From: Thomasclavelia ramosa DSM 1402
Lineage (GTDB): Bacteria > Bacillota_I > Bacilli_A > Erysipelotrichales > Coprobacillaceae
Direction: 5' to 3'
DNA length: 64,000 nt
Assembly: GCF_014131695.1 (NCBI RefSeq)
Contig: NZ_CP036346.1
Coordinates: 2,728,001 to 2,792,000, forward strand
The first letter of the stretch is position 1. Each line of letters begins with the position of its first letter. The notes beneath the pieces were generated by a model, which saw only the letters and a list, made by a program, of their open reading frames with translations, had not been told where the DNA came from and did no database searches. A program made the position numbers and the translations under genes. Positions 35,617 to 45,484 of this stretch are shown one piece after another.

Positions 35617-38600
35617 TTAATCAAATTTTTTACGACAAATTAATCCCATTAGAGCTATTCCTAATAATCCTGCATAACCAAATAAATTAACATCATCACC
35701 TGTTTTTACAGATTTATCACTTGTATCAGTTACTGGTTTGTTAGTTGGTGTTTCCGTTTCCTCACCAGGTTTTACTTCTATTGGTTTTAAAGCATCATAA
35801 ACTTGATTTAATGAATCTAACATAGCATCTAATTCCGCCTGAGATACATCTTTACTATCTAATAATTCTTTTGCTGCCTTAATCATTGTTTGAAGTTTAT
35901 TCCATGAATCTTGATTATAATTAGCTTGATCTAGATCTTTTATCGCTTCAGTTATTTTATTGATAACTTTTTCAAGGTCTTTTGAATTACCTAATTCTAG
36001 AAGTTTCATCGCAGCCTCTCGAACTAATGCAACCATTGCATCTACTTGTTCTTGGTTAACATCACTATTATCGACTACCATTGCATTTGCTGCCTGATAT
36101 ACTCCTGCAAATTCTGCCCATGTACTTATTGTATAATCAGCCTCATCGTATTCTTTTAATAATTTCGCTAATTCTTTAGTATTTCCTCGTTTTTCTAAAT
36201 TAATTTCATTAAGAGCAGCTATCGCATTATCTACATCCACTTGATTTAAACTTACATTTTCATAAACAAGCTTAGCAGCATCAACAATTGTTTTCATCGT
36301 TTGCCATGAACTCGTTGTATAATCAGTTTCTTGAAAATTATCATAACTTTCAATAGCTGTTTTTAATTTACTTCGATCCAATTTAACTAAACTACTATCT
36401 AAAGTTTGTAATTGTCCCATTGCTTCATTTACTTTAATATAATCATCAGCATTATCAATTAATCCTTTAATAGCAGTTAATTTTGTATTAAAATCAACAA
36501 AGCTATCCTTTGTGAAATCTTTTTCTTGATATAAACTAACTTTTTGATATAGTTCATTTAATTCGTTTTTTGAATAAATCACACTATCTTCTATTGAGTT
36601 GATTATCGCAGTCACTTCTTTTAATAGCTTGCCAATTTCCTCAGTAGAAATTTCTGTACCGTCTGCAAGTGCTAAATAATCCTCAAATTTTTGTTCAAAT
36701 ACTTCATAATCATCTTTAGCAATATTTCCATTTTTATTACCAGCATCAAATTTTGCTAGCTCAGCTTGACCTTCTTTAACTAATGCTCTTAATCCCTCAT
36801 TAGTACTTTGATATACTTCTAATTCATAAATTGAATATCCCCAATTACGATTTTTAGCATCATGACAAGCAATTCTTACATAACGTGTTTCAACATCACC
36901 TAAGTCTTTATGAGTTATTTCTCCTCCAGTACCATTAGTAATATCTTTAATGTCAAAGAAGTTTACACCATCCAATGAGCCTTGAATCGTGTATTTAGTT
37001 GCATAAGCACCTTCCCAAGAAATAAATACTTTATCAACTTTATAGTTTGCCCCTAAATCTACCGTAAGATCTTGTTCAACTGTTCCATATTCAGTATCGC
37101 CTTCATTAGTTCCTGCACCTGTTGCCCGTTTGCTTGACCAGCGATTAGTTGTAACTTTAGTATTGTCTCCATCAACTGCTAAATTTGGTGTCAAATTAGG
37201 AGTAAGTGGATTTACGGAAGATGCAGTTGCATTTTTGTTTAAAGCTAAATTTTCTAATTGAATATAACCTAATTCATCAGAAATTTCTGTCGCACTAAAG
37301 GTTTTATTATAAATCTTAATGTTATCAACACTACCTTTTGCATTATTTAAGATTTTTTCAACTGGTAAAACAAATGTACTAGAATCTTTACGGTTATTAA
37401 TTGCAGTGCCCATATTAATTCCCGTTGTTATCGCTTTTCCATTAATGTATAAAGTCGTATTCTTTTGATCACAAGTCAAAGCTAAATTTACCCAAGTATC
37501 TTTGGGAAGTTCATAATCAAAAGTAAAGTTATATCCACTACGTGAGTATCCTATTTTTCCAGTTCCATCGATATTAGCATACATAACACCATCATCACCA
37601 CTAAATATTTCGGTATTTTCAGATGTATTGCTGTCTAATTTAATATCCATCATTACTGTATAAGGATAACCAATTGATTTATATGGCAATGCCACATACC
37701 CATCTCCATTTACAGTAGCAATATTATTACCATTAGCTTTTTCAATAATTGCGTTATTCAATGTAGCATTATAATTATTTCCTGAAGTATCTACTGCTTT
37801 TCCATTTTTAATTGTTTCAAAATCAATTGCTGTAATATTTTCTCCTTTTGATTCGACTACCCTTCCCGGATTTGCCCCAGGTACAACACTATTTAATTTA
37901 TTAGCCCGTTCAACAAACTCAGCAGCAGTTTGACCATCCGTCTTTTCTCCATACCAAGTTTTTTCACTAGTAATCATAACTGCATCAATAAAACGATCGT
38001 AAATATCAAACCATGTAAATCCTCCACCATATGAAGTCATATCATTCCATACACAGAATTGACCACCTTTAGTTTGAGGATGAGCAATTGGCATGATTGC
38101 AGTACCTTGTCCGGCATTTCGACTTGGTGAGAAATTATTAACATCGAACTTATCATATAATGAAGCAATATCCAAACGATCTGGATAACCAGCATTAGCT
38201 CCAGGAACAATATATAACCATCCCCCACAAGTATTGATGATATCATAACCGGCATTATAAGTTTCTTTAACATCTGCCCAATATGGTGCCCATAAGTTAA
38301 CCGTAGCATCATTTGATACTGGTGTTGTTCCGTTAAATCCTCGACTACCTAAAGACCCCCATAACCTTGTATCATATCCTTTATCATTAACATAATTAAT
38401 AAAATGATCAGTCCATTTACGCATTTGCTCTGAATATGATTTATCATATTCATCTGTTCCAATATGGAATTTATCACTTTGAATAACAGGATTTGGCCCA
38501 TCTAAATATTCATCCAGAACAGCTTCAATAACATCATAAGAGGATTGTTCTCTAATATCCAACGCCCCTGCTTTAAGCATTTTTACTCCAGGAACATTTC

Positions 38601-41457
38601 TAAAACATTCAGCATGATATGGCGTATCAATTTCCGTAATTACATTGATTCCATAGTTTTTCATGTCAATCTGATATTGACGATACTCCTCTTTAGTGTA
38701 GCTGCCATCAGTAGCTGTAATCATTGGATAAGTATCGCACTCTAATCTAAAAGCTGAATACCCTGTAGCTCCCCAATAATCATTTACATGAACTTGAACT
38801 TCATTAAGTTTATAGTATGCCATATAAATCGTCATTTCTTGTAAATACTCCATTGGAATATAAGTACGAGCTACATCTAGCATACCTGCCCGAACCTCAT
38901 ATTTAGGGTAGTCCCGCGCTAATCCTTTAGCTACATTATTCATCCCATCATTCTGCGAAAACATTTGGGTAATTGAAATACCACCATATAAAATTCCTGT
39001 TTCATAGTTAGATTTAATTTCAATCATATCATCGATGGCAAGCGTATATCCTTCTTTCCCTAAGTTGTCAACACTACCATCTTTTACTAAAACAATATCA
39101 CCACTCTTTTCACCACTAGTAACAATTTCAAGTTCATGTTTGATCATCTCTTTTAAATAAAACTGAATTTGTTTAGCAGTAGCTTCCAAACTGGCATCTT
39201 TAACAACAATTTTTGAATTCTTTGATAATGTGAATTCTCCTTCATTACCTTTCCATTCCCGTAATCCCGGCATTACATTAGGCTTAGCATTAATACTTTC
39301 TTCCTTGTTATAAGCTCCAGGTACAATAAAGTTAATATCGGCTTCACTATAAGCAATATCAGTTTCATCATTCAAGTTTTTAACTTGATATAATACATTA
39401 ATATCCATATCTTCCAATGGCCGAGTAATTGTTCCATCCATTGCTACAACCTGTTTATTATCGCAACCGTATAAACTAATTTCAAAGCCATCAGGTACCG
39501 CTGGTAAAACAATTTTATTACCATTGATTTGTGGCGCTTCCTTATTCAATGACTTTAAAACTTCATCAGCAGTTGTAACTGTATGATCTCTTTCTTTATA
39601 TACTTCAAATTCATAAATACTGCCACTATATTTATTTTTATTAGTATGGGTCCAGCGTTTTAATTGAACATACTTAACATATCTTGCTTTTGTTGCTTCA
39701 ATTTGAATCTCTTTAATTTCACTAGGTCCTCCATCTGGAAGATCAGCAGCTTCATAAACATCTTGATAGTTTACACCGTCAGTAGATACTTGAATTTTAA
39801 ATGCTGGTGGGCATGATTCATAATTGATTACAAATTCAGATACTGTCTTACGACTTCCTAAATCTACTAATAACCATTGATTATCTGCAGTTTTACCAAA
39901 AGATACCCGACTGTCCTTAGAAACCACTCCATCTACTGCCATTGGTGCAGTAAAGCGGCCATCACCTACTTCTAATGATGAAGCGCTAACAGGCCGATTC
40001 AATGCAATATTACTGTAATCTTTGGCATCTGGATCTTGTTCATATACCTCAAATTCATAAATACTGCCACTGTATTGTTTCCCATTACCACTATGTGTCC
40101 AGCGTTTTAATTGGACATATTTAACATATCGTGCTTCAGTAGGATCAATTGAAATCTTTTGAATATTGCTAATTTGCCCCTCTAAATTACTAACCTCATA
40201 AATATCACGGTACACTTTATCTTCACCAGCAACTTGAATCTTGAAAGCAGGTACTTGTGATTCATAATTAATCACAAAATTAGAAATAGTTTCTGTTTTA
40301 CCTAGGTCAACTTCTAACCATTGCTCATCTTTATCTTTAGCCAAAGATACACGACTATCACTAGAAACAATACCATCTACTGCCATTGGTGCAGTCCATC
40401 TTCCATCATTCACCTCTAGTCCTGATACACTAACGTCTTTATTTAGAGCTAAATTAGGATATCTTGTTTTAAGATTATCCTGTGCTGTTTGAATATCTTT
40501 AACAGCCTTATTGATTTGCTCTTGAGTAGCATTTTGATCAAGCAGTTCCCCTGCAACCAATTTTTCATCTAAAGTGTTGTAAGAAGCGTTACTATATTTA
40601 CCTTCATCTAAAGCATTAGCATCGCTAATCACAAGATCTAAATAATCTCTAGAAGCAACTGGTTGATCTAATAACTTAGCATCGGCATAAAATAAATTAT
40701 GATCAGATAAATCTGTTTCAACCATTGTAATATTACTAATTTCTAAATTTCTAGAAGTAATAATATTATCGACTGCACTAGTCTTCATACTTGCATCAGT
40801 ACCATTAAAGGTATCGTACCACTTTCCACCTTTACCATTTGCAATGTTGTAATCTTCTAAAAATGGATAAATTTCATTGTGATTTTGATCTACATTAAAA
40901 TCCCCAAAAGCAACTTTATATTCTGCCGGATCTTGATCCATAGTTGCTTTTAACTCTAATAACTGTTTCGCACGAGCTTCTACTGACTCATATGTCAAAT
41001 GAGTATTATAAACTGCAATAACTTTACCGTTTACTTCAATTTCTCCTTTTTGCCATGCTCGAGCTTCTTTAATTCCCTCACTATTCAAAGCTCCACCATT
41101 TGTATTGATTAATTCTAAGTTTGACAGTAGTGCAACACCATAATCACCACCACCAGTTTCAATTGCTTTTTGAAATGAACTGTAAGCATAATCACCTTGC
41201 TCTACAAACTTCTCTAACATATTGTATGGATTACGACTTGTATTAATATCCACTTCCTGCAATCCTACGATATCAACATTATTTGTCTTCAATAATTCAT
41301 TTAGCTTGGTTATATCAGGTTTTTTATTAGCCGCAATATTAAATGTTGCTAATCTGACATTATCGGTTGCTGCAGTAACTTTCATCATTGGCATAACTTG
41401 CGATATAACTGTTACTGCTGCAACTAAAGAAGCTATAATTCTTTTTGTTCTTCTCAT
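35617..41457 (-). CDS. Giant wall-anchored EEP-phosphoesterase/GH20 fusion protein
   Basis: A 1946-residue secreted protein. After the signal peptide (about 1-30) comes an endonuclease/exonuclease/phosphatase domain (about 33-267) with its catalytic set: TFNIA, GLQEVD, NTHL, GDFN and SDHN. Then a short helical stretch, two CBM32 domains (about 335-620), a GH20 accessory domain, a GH20 barrel (about 865-1190; Asp-Glu in FHIGTDEYD), a LamG-like domain, a third CBM32, about six FIVAR repeats, SVKTGDD, a membrane helix and CRKKFD. It should combine phosphodiester or phosphomonoester cleavage with hexosamine release at the cell surface. The EEP substrate (nucleic acid, sphingomyelin or phospho-glycan) cannot be told. 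The start follows AAAGGGAAA. Confidence 0.9.
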   Translation of the reverse strand: MRRTKRIIASLVAAVTVISQVMPMMKVTAATDNVRLATFNIAANKKPDITKLNELLKTNNVDIVGLQEVDINTSRNPYNMLEKFVEQGDYAYSSFQKAIETGGGDYGVALLSNLELINTNGGALNSEGIKEARAWQKGEIEVNGKVIAVYNTHLTYESVEARAKQLLELKATMDQDPAEYKVAFGDFNVDQNHNEIYPFLEDYNIANGKGGKWYDTFNGTDASMKTSAVDNIITSRNLEISNITMVETDLSDHNLFYADAKLLDQPVASRDYLDLVISDANALDEGKYSNASYNTLDEKLVAGELLDQNATQEQINKAVKDIQTAQDNLKTRYPNLALNKDVSVSGLEVNDGRWTAPMAVDGIVSSDSRVSLAKDKDEQWLEVDLGKTETISNFVINYESQVPAFKIQVAGEDKVYRDIYEVSNLEGQISNIQKISIDPTEARYVKYVQLKRWTHSGNGKQYSGSIYEFEVYEQDPDAKDYSNIALNRPVSASSLEVGDGRFTAPMAVDGVVSKDSRVSFGKTADNQWLLVDLGSRKTVSEFVINYESCPPAFKIQVSTDGVNYQDVYEAADLPDGGPSEIKEIQIEATKARYVKYVQLKRWTHTNKNKYSGSIYEFEVYKERDHTVTTADEVLKSLNKEAPQINGNKIVLPAVPDGFEISLYGCDNKQVVAMDGTITRPLEDMDINVLYQVKNLNDETDIAYSEADINFIVPGAYNKEESINAKPNVMPGLREWKGNEGEFTLSKNSKIVVKDASLEATAKQIQFYLKEMIKHELEIVTSGEKSGDIVLVKDGSVDNLGKEGYTLAIDDMIEIKSNYETGILYGGISITQMFSQNDGMNNVAKGLARDYPKYEVRAGMLDVARTYIPMEYLQEMTIYMAYYKLNEVQVHVNDYWGATGYSAFRLECDTYPMITATDGSYTKEEYRQYQIDMKNYGINVITEIDTPYHAECFRNVPGVKMLKAGALDIREQSSYDVIEAVLDEYLDGPNPVIQSDKFHIGTDEYDKSYSEQMRKWTDHFINYVNDKGYDTRLWGSLGSRGFNGTTPVSNDATVNLWAPYWADVKETYNAGYDIINTCGGWLYIVPGANAGYPDRLDIASLYDKFDVNNFSPSRNAGQGTAIMPIAHPQTKGGQFCVWNDMTSYGGGFTWFDIYDRFIDAVMITSEKTWYGEKTDGQTAAEFVERANKLNSVVPGANPGRVVESKGENITAIDFETIKNGKAVDTSGNNYNATLNNAIIEKANGNNIATVNGDGYVALPYKSIGYPYTVMMDIKLDSNTSENTEIFSGDDGVMYANIDGTGKIGYSRSGYNFTFDYELPKDTWVNLALTCDQKNTTLYINGKAITTGINMGTAINNRKDSSTFVLPVEKILNNAKGSVDNIKIYNKTFSATEISDELGYIQLENLALNKNATASSVNPLTPNLTPNLAVDGDNTKVTTNRWSSKRATGAGTNEGDTEYGTVEQDLTVDLGANYKVDKVFISWEGAYATKYTIQGSLDGVNFFDIKDITNGTGGEITHKDLGDVETRYVRIACHDAKNRNWGYSIYELEVYQSTNEGLRALVKEGQAELAKFDAGNKNGNIAKDDYEVFEQKFEDYLALADGTEISTEEIGKLLKEVTAIINSIEDSVIYSKNELNELYQKVSLYQEKDFTKDSFVDFNTKLTAIKGLIDNADDYIKVNEAMGQLQTLDSSLVKLDRSKLKTAIESYDNFQETDYTTSSWQTMKTIVDAAKLVYENVSLNQVDVDNAIAALNEINLEKRGNTKELAKLLKEYDEADYTISTWAEFAGVYQAANAMVVDNSDVNQEQVDAMVALVREAAMKLLELGNSKDLEKVINKITEAIKDLDQANYNQDSWNKLQTMIKAAKELLDSKDVSQAELDAMLDSLNQVYDALKPIEVKPGEETETPTNKPVTDTSDKSVKTGDDVNLFGYAGLLGIALMGLICRKKFD

Positions 41458-41521
41458 TTTTCCCTTTCCTTTCTTAAAAAATAGTCTACTTTATACTTAA
41501 TGTTCCCTCCTTTAAAACACT

Positions 41522-41569
41522 AAAAAAGGCACGACTAAAAAGCTTTAATTAGTGCTCTTTGGTCTTGCC
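41522..41569 (-). terminator. Leader terminator of the EEP-GH20 gene
   Basis: GGCAAGAC pairs with GTCGTGCC (one mismatch) and AAAGAGC with GCTTTTT on the minus strand, then six T. The first arm is the 3' end of the RAT. It lies 64 bases before the gene. Confidence 0.85.
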
Positions 41570-41587
41570 TACTGAAAGTAACAATCC
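41561..41587 (-). promoter_or_regulatory. Second BglG/LicT-type RAT element
   Basis: Identical over 27 bases to the element at 35398-35424 (GGATTGTTACT ... GGCAAGACC on the minus strand), although the terminator that follows differs in sequence. Conservation of only the RAT part indicates selection for protein binding. Confidence 0.85.
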
Positions 41588-41656
41588 ATTAATATTTATT
41601 ATCTATCCATATTATTAACATAAATACGTTATTTTTTAAACATATGCATTTCTTTT

Positions 41657-41712
41657 GGAACAATGTTTCTAAATAAAAGCTCACAAATAAAAAAAAGCTG
41701 GCACATTGTACC
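41657..41712 (-). promoter_or_regulatory. Second pair of dyad operator sites
   Basis: GGAACAATGTTTC (41657-41669) and GGCACATTGTACC (41700-41712) fit GGNACAWTGTNYC, centres 43 bases apart (about four turns). They lie between the RpiR gene and the EEP-GH20 gene, upstream of a weak TTTAAA-N17-TAATAA promoter (41612-41640). Confidence 0.6.
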
Positions 41713-41726
41713 AACTCAAAGTAAAA

Positions 41727-42572
41727 CTATTTCACTGTCTGTGATAATTCAGTATAGTCAATCAATTTATCCATACTCAATTCATGATTTGAAGCAATCA
41801 CACAGCCCACGAGCGTATTTAAAACATAACGTATTGCAGTTGTATAAATAACAGGAGCTAGATCTGAATAACTAACTCCAGTAGGAATAGTAATCACTTC
41901 TTTACAACAAGTTTCAAAAGTGGAATTAATATATCCCGTAACAGCAATCCCAGGAATTGCAATTTTATGATTTAATCTTATCTTCTCTAATAATTGAACA
42001 TTATGTTCACGATGATTAACATAGATTGCCAATGGATTAGCCGATTCACTTAAACAATTTAATGCTACCCAAAAGTTATCGGTTGCAATCTCTACAGCTT
42101 TTCCAATCCGAGCCATCATATACTTAAATTCGTGTCCAATCTGCTCATTAATTCCATCTGCAAAAATATAGATTATTGTAGCCTTGTTGATCAACTTAGT
42201 TATACGTTCAATTTGTTGATAATTCAATAACAATTTTGTTCGATCGATTGTATCTTTTTCAACACTTGCAATTTTTTCCATAACAGAAAAAGCTGTTTCT
42301 TGTTTTTTTATTTGAAATAAGATTTTATTATTTCCTTTACTCATCATATTTTGTAATTCATAAGCTAAATCGACCTTAAAATCAGAAAAACTACCATCAT
42401 AAATTTTTTTTATGACTCGCATTACAGTCGATGCCCCAGTATATGTTGTTTTAGCTAATTCTCTAATTGTAAGATGTAATATCTCCTCCTTATTTTCAAT
42501 AATATAATCTGCGATTTTAGATTCCGACGCTGAAAAATCTTTCTTTTCGGTCAGTTTTGCTATTATACTCAT
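41727..42572 (-). CDS. RpiR/MurR-family transcriptional regulator with SIS domain
   Basis: A 281-residue regulator: N-terminal RpiR helix-turn-helix (about 1-75; TIRELAKTTYTGASTVMRVIKK) and C-terminal SIS domain (about 115-270) for a phosphosugar ligand. RpiR proteins commonly control amino-sugar and sialic-acid use. It lies directly upstream of the EEP-GH20 gene on the same strand, and the four GGNACAWTGTNYC dyads before the two GH20 genes are the best candidates for its sites. The start at 42572 follows GGGGAAAG. It may sense a hexosamine phosphate released by GH20 action; that is inference. Confidence 0.88.
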   Translation of the reverse strand: MSIIAKLTEKKDFSASESKIADYIIENKEEILHLTIRELAKTTYTGASTVMRVIKKIYDGSFSDFKVDLAYELQNMMSKGNNKILFQIKKQETAFSVMEKIASVEKDTIDRTKLLLNYQQIERITKLINKATIIYIFADGINEQIGHEFKYMMARIGKAVEIATDNFWVALNCLSESANPLAIYVNHREHNVQLLEKIRLNHKIAIPGIAVTGYINSTFETCCKEVITIPTGVSYSDLAPVIYTTAIRYVLNTLVGCVIASNHELSMDKLIDYTELSQTVK

Positions 42573-42623
42573 ACTCTTTCCCCTTGCTTATAATAGTAAC
42601 TTGACCCCTCCTCCGTGTATTCC

Positions 42624-42662
42624 ATTGTATATACAATATAACACAAACAATGAATATATCAA
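42624..42662 (-). promoter_or_regulatory. rpiR promoter with overlapping palindrome
   Basis: Minus-strand TTGATA (42657-42662), 16-base spacer, TATATT (42635-42640). The perfect 14-base palindrome ATTGTATATACAAT (42624-42637) overlaps the -10 box and start region and could be an operator distinct from the GGNACAWTGTNYC sites. Confidence 0.5.
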
Positions 42663-42681
42663 TCCTTTTTCTTTTACAGAA

Positions 42682-42708
42682 AAAAGAAGAGCGTTAAATT
42701 AAACGCTC
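42682..42708 (-). terminator. gltX terminator
   Basis: GAGCGTT (42689-42695) pairs with AACGCTC (42702-42708); the minus strand continues TTCTTTTTT, just after the gltX stop. Confidence 0.85.
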
Positions 42709-42720
42709 CTTAATCGATAT

Positions 42721-44154
42721 TTACCCTAATCTAGATAATACCTTTTCTTTTCCTAATAAGCAAATTGAACTCGCAAGATCAGGTCCATGCATGATTCCTG
42801 TTGTTGCAATTCTAAGTGGCATATATAACATTTTTCCCTTAGCTTTAGCCTCTTTTTGAGTTGCTTTAATACAAGCTTGAATATTTTCTTTAGTAAATTC
42901 TTCTAAATTCTCTAATTGCGCTTTAAATACTTTTAACGTATTAGGAATAGTCTCATCTTTCATAAATTCTTTAGCTTCTTCATCTAAATTCAATTCATCT
43001 GTAAAGAATAAATCGACTAAACTAACAATTTCTTTACCATAAGATAATTGATCATGATACGTTGCAACTAAATCATTGATCCATTGTTCTGATTTACTTG
43101 ATAGATCATAAGCCTCTTCTAAAAATGGTCGACATAATGCAACAACATCTTCTAATGATCTTTCTTTAATATAACGATTATTGACCCATGTTAACTTATC
43201 TTTATCAAACATTGAAGGTGATTTAGATAATCTCGTTTCACTAAATTCTTTAATTAATTCTTCTTTTGTGAAAATTTCTTGTTCTCCTTCTGGTGACCAC
43301 CCTAATAGAGCCATAAAGTTAAACATTGCATCTGGTAAATATCCTTCTTCTTTGTATTGTGAAACAAATTGCATGATACTTTCATCACGTTTTGATAATT
43401 TCTTTCTTTGTTCATTTACAATTAAAGTCATATGTCCATAAGTCGGTGCTTTCCATCCTAACATTTCAAAAACCATCATTTGTTTTGGCGTATTACTTAA
43501 ATGTTCTTCACCTCTAAAAACATGTGTTATTTCCATGGTATGATCATCAATTACAACTGCATAGTTATAAGTTGGAATCCCATTGGCTTTAACAATTACC
43601 CAATCACCAATATCATTCGATTCAAATGATACATGTCCACGGATCATATCATCAAACTCATATGTCTTATTTGCAGGCACTCGAAGTCTAATTGTATAAG
43701 GAATTCCTGCTGCTTCTTTAGCTGCTACTTCTTCAGCTGTTAAATCACGACATTTACGATTATACATTGGTGCAACACCAGCTTCAACTTGGCGTTCATG
43801 TTCAGCATCTAATTCCTCTGGGGTGCAGAAGCATTTATATGCTAAACCTCGATCTAATAACTCTTGAGTATATTTACGATAAATATCCAAACGTTCCATT
43901 TGACGATATGGCGCATACTCTGGTTTTGGATTTAATGGTGATTCATCTGGAATAATTCCTAACCACGCTAGATTTTCTAATTGGCTAGCCTCACCACCTT
44001 CAATATTTCTTTCAATATCAGTATCCTCTAACCTAAAAATAAAATCTCCACCATGATGTTTTGCAAATAGATAATTAAATAAAGCGGTTCTTGCTCCCCC
44101 AATATGTAGATGTCCAGTTGGACTAGGAGCATATCTTACTCTTACTTTTTCCAT
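42721..44154 (-). CDS. gltX: Glutamyl-tRNA synthetase
   Basis: A 477-residue class I synthetase that charges tRNA-Glu (and in many Bacillota also tRNA-Gln, for later amidation). It shows the HIGH-type motif HLHIGG near residue 16 and the KMSKS-type motif KLSKRDES. The ATG at 44154 follows GAAAGGGA; the frame extends further, but into ispF. It starts two bases after the ispF stop codon, so ispF and gltX form one unit, a common arrangement in Bacillota. Confidence 0.95.
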   Translation of the reverse strand: MEKVRVRYAPSPTGHLHIGGARTALFNYLFAKHHGGDFIFRLEDTDIERNIEGGEASQLENLAWLGIIPDESPLNPKPEYAPYRQMERLDIYRKYTQELLDRGLAYKCFCTPEELDAEHERQVEAGVAPMYNRKCRDLTAEEVAAKEAAGIPYTIRLRVPANKTYEFDDMIRGHVSFESNDIGDWVIVKANGIPTYNYAVVIDDHTMEITHVFRGEEHLSNTPKQMMVFEMLGWKAPTYGHMTLIVNEQRKKLSKRDESIMQFVSQYKEEGYLPDAMFNFMALLGWSPEGEQEIFTKEELIKEFSETRLSKSPSMFDKDKLTWVNNRYIKERSLEDVVALCRPFLEEAYDLSSKSEQWINDLVATYHDQLSYGKEIVSLVDLFFTDELNLDEEAKEFMKDETIPNTLKVFKAQLENLEEFTKENIQACIKATQKEAKAKGKMLYMPLRIATTGIMHGPDLASSICLLGKEKVLSRLG

Positions 44155-44156
44155 TC

Positions 44157-44639
44157 TTAAATCCCTTTCTTCTTTAACATAACCACACATTGAGAAACAG
44201 CACCTTCTTCATGACCAACAAAGCCAAGCTTCTCACCACGGGTTGCTTTAATATTAACATCAGCAATATCACATTTTAAGATCCTGCTAATATTTTCCTT
44301 CATTTTTTGGATATGAGGTGCCATCTTTGGTTTTTCAATCAAAATGATTGCATCAAGATTACTTATTTCGTAACCGCGATCATCCATCATTTCATAAGTT
44401 TTTTCTAATAGCACTAAAGAACTAATCCCTTTATACTGAGCATCAGTGTCACTAAAATGTTTCCCAATATCACCTAATCCTAAAGCCCCAATAATACTTT
44501 CAATAACGGCATGACATAAAACATCAGCATCACTATGTCCTAACAAACCACGCTCATGTTCGATTTCAACACCACCCAAAATCAACTTTCGTCCTGCTAC
44601 TAGCTGATGAATATCAATTGATTGTCCAATTCGATACAT
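44157..44639 (-). CDS. ispF: 2-C-methyl-D-erythritol 2,4-cyclodiphosphate synthase
   Basis: A 160-residue enzyme of the MEP isoprenoid pathway; it cyclises CDP-methylerythritol phosphate, releasing CMP. The metal-binding D-x-H is in SIDIHQL, with the third ligand in [10 protein letters not shown], and the signature [12 protein letters not shown] is complete. The start at 44639 follows GGAGGAG. First gene of the ispF-gltX unit. Its presence implies the MEP route rather than mevalonate. Confidence 0.95.
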   Translation of the reverse strand: MYRIGQSIDIHQLVAGRKLILGGVEIEHERGLLGHSDADVLCHAVIESIIGALGLGDIGKHFSDTDAQYKGISSLVLLEKTYEMMDDRGYEISNLDAIILIEKPKMAPHIQKMKENISRILKCDIADVNIKATRGEKLGFVGHEEGAVSQCVVMLKKKGI

Positions 44640-44670
44640 ACTCTCACTCCTCCACGCCATATTCTAACAC

Positions 44671-44695
44671 AAAAACGCCCTATATTCTAGGGCAT
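44671..44695 (-). terminator. Terminator between DUF2238 gene and ispF
   Basis: ATGCCCTA pairs with TAGGGCGT on the minus strand, 5-base loop, then TTTT. Confidence 0.75.
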
Positions 44696-44711
44696 TTTCA
44701 ATGCTCAAAGT

Positions 44712-45413
44712 TTACTTATCTTCTTTCTTAGCTTTCTTTTTGCGATAATCCTCTTTACAGTATTCTATTGTTACAATAGCTGTTGCTCCAGCTAAGTCTA
44801 ACATTAAATCTTTCATCGTATCGCCTAAAGCTGCATGTCCTTCTAAAGGCACATCTTTTTGGCCATATAAAGTTCCTCGCGTAGACTTCATATACTGCTG
44901 ATTATTAGTCCCAAAAATATCATCAACCAAATACTCTCCAATTTCCCATAAAGCACCCAATGCTAACGAAAACAATACTACACTAGTGCAAATAAACATA
45001 TGTCCCATCGATATATTTACACTTTCACGTTTAACAAAATAATCAATTAAAACAAAACCTGCATAAGCTAAGATCACACCTGAAAAAGCATGTAGTATTG
45101 AGTCCCAAATAGGTATTTTTTTATAAAAATCAAACACATCACCAAGTACAAATCCACAAAAAGCAAATACAGTTAGTGAGGTTTCTAACATAATCGGAAT
45201 TTTTAAATCAAGTCGTTCCTTTAACTGTTCTGGTAAAATTATAATTCCTATCATTAACAATAATTGAACAATTGAAAAAATCAGACGTCGCTTCTTTTTC
45301 ATATCATCAACAATGAATAAAAAAATCACTGCTGCCACTAGCATTGCTAAAGTAAGAATACAAATTATTCCTTTAATTATCTTAAATTTCTTAGTTGATT
45401 TAGTTTCAAGCAT
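44712..45413 (-). CDS. DUF2238/YjdF-like membrane protein
   Basis: A 233-residue membrane protein with about six hydrophobic helices and the family pattern WDSILHAFSGVILAYAGF, ALGALWEIGEYLVDDIF and DTMKDLMLDLAGA, then a lysine-rich tail. The role of the family is unknown. The start is the ATG at 45413, preceded by GGAGGCGG. It is transcribed alone between a terminator and the RpiR-like pair. Confidence 0.75.
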   Translation of the reverse strand: MLETKSTKKFKIIKGIICILTLAMLVAAVIFLFIVDDMKKKRRLIFSIVQLLLMIGIIILPEQLKERLDLKIPIMLETSLTVFAFCGFVLGDVFDFYKKIPIWDSILHAFSGVILAYAGFVLIDYFVKRESVNISMGHMFICTSVVLFSLALGALWEIGEYLVDDIFGTNNQQYMKSTRGTLYGQKDVPLEGHAALGDTMKDLMLDLAGATAIVTIEYCKEDYRKKKAKKEDK

Positions 45414-45484
45414 ATTACCGCCTCCATAATATACTGTATTATAACAAAAACAAACAAAAATTCCCATCAATAAAAACTTAAGAA

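Noticed and set aside
30088-41457. Long direct repeats or a mobile element in the giant GH20 genes
   Set aside because: The repetition is of protein modules (CBM32, FIVAR) with diverged DNA, not of identical DNA; no transposase or terminal repeats were seen.
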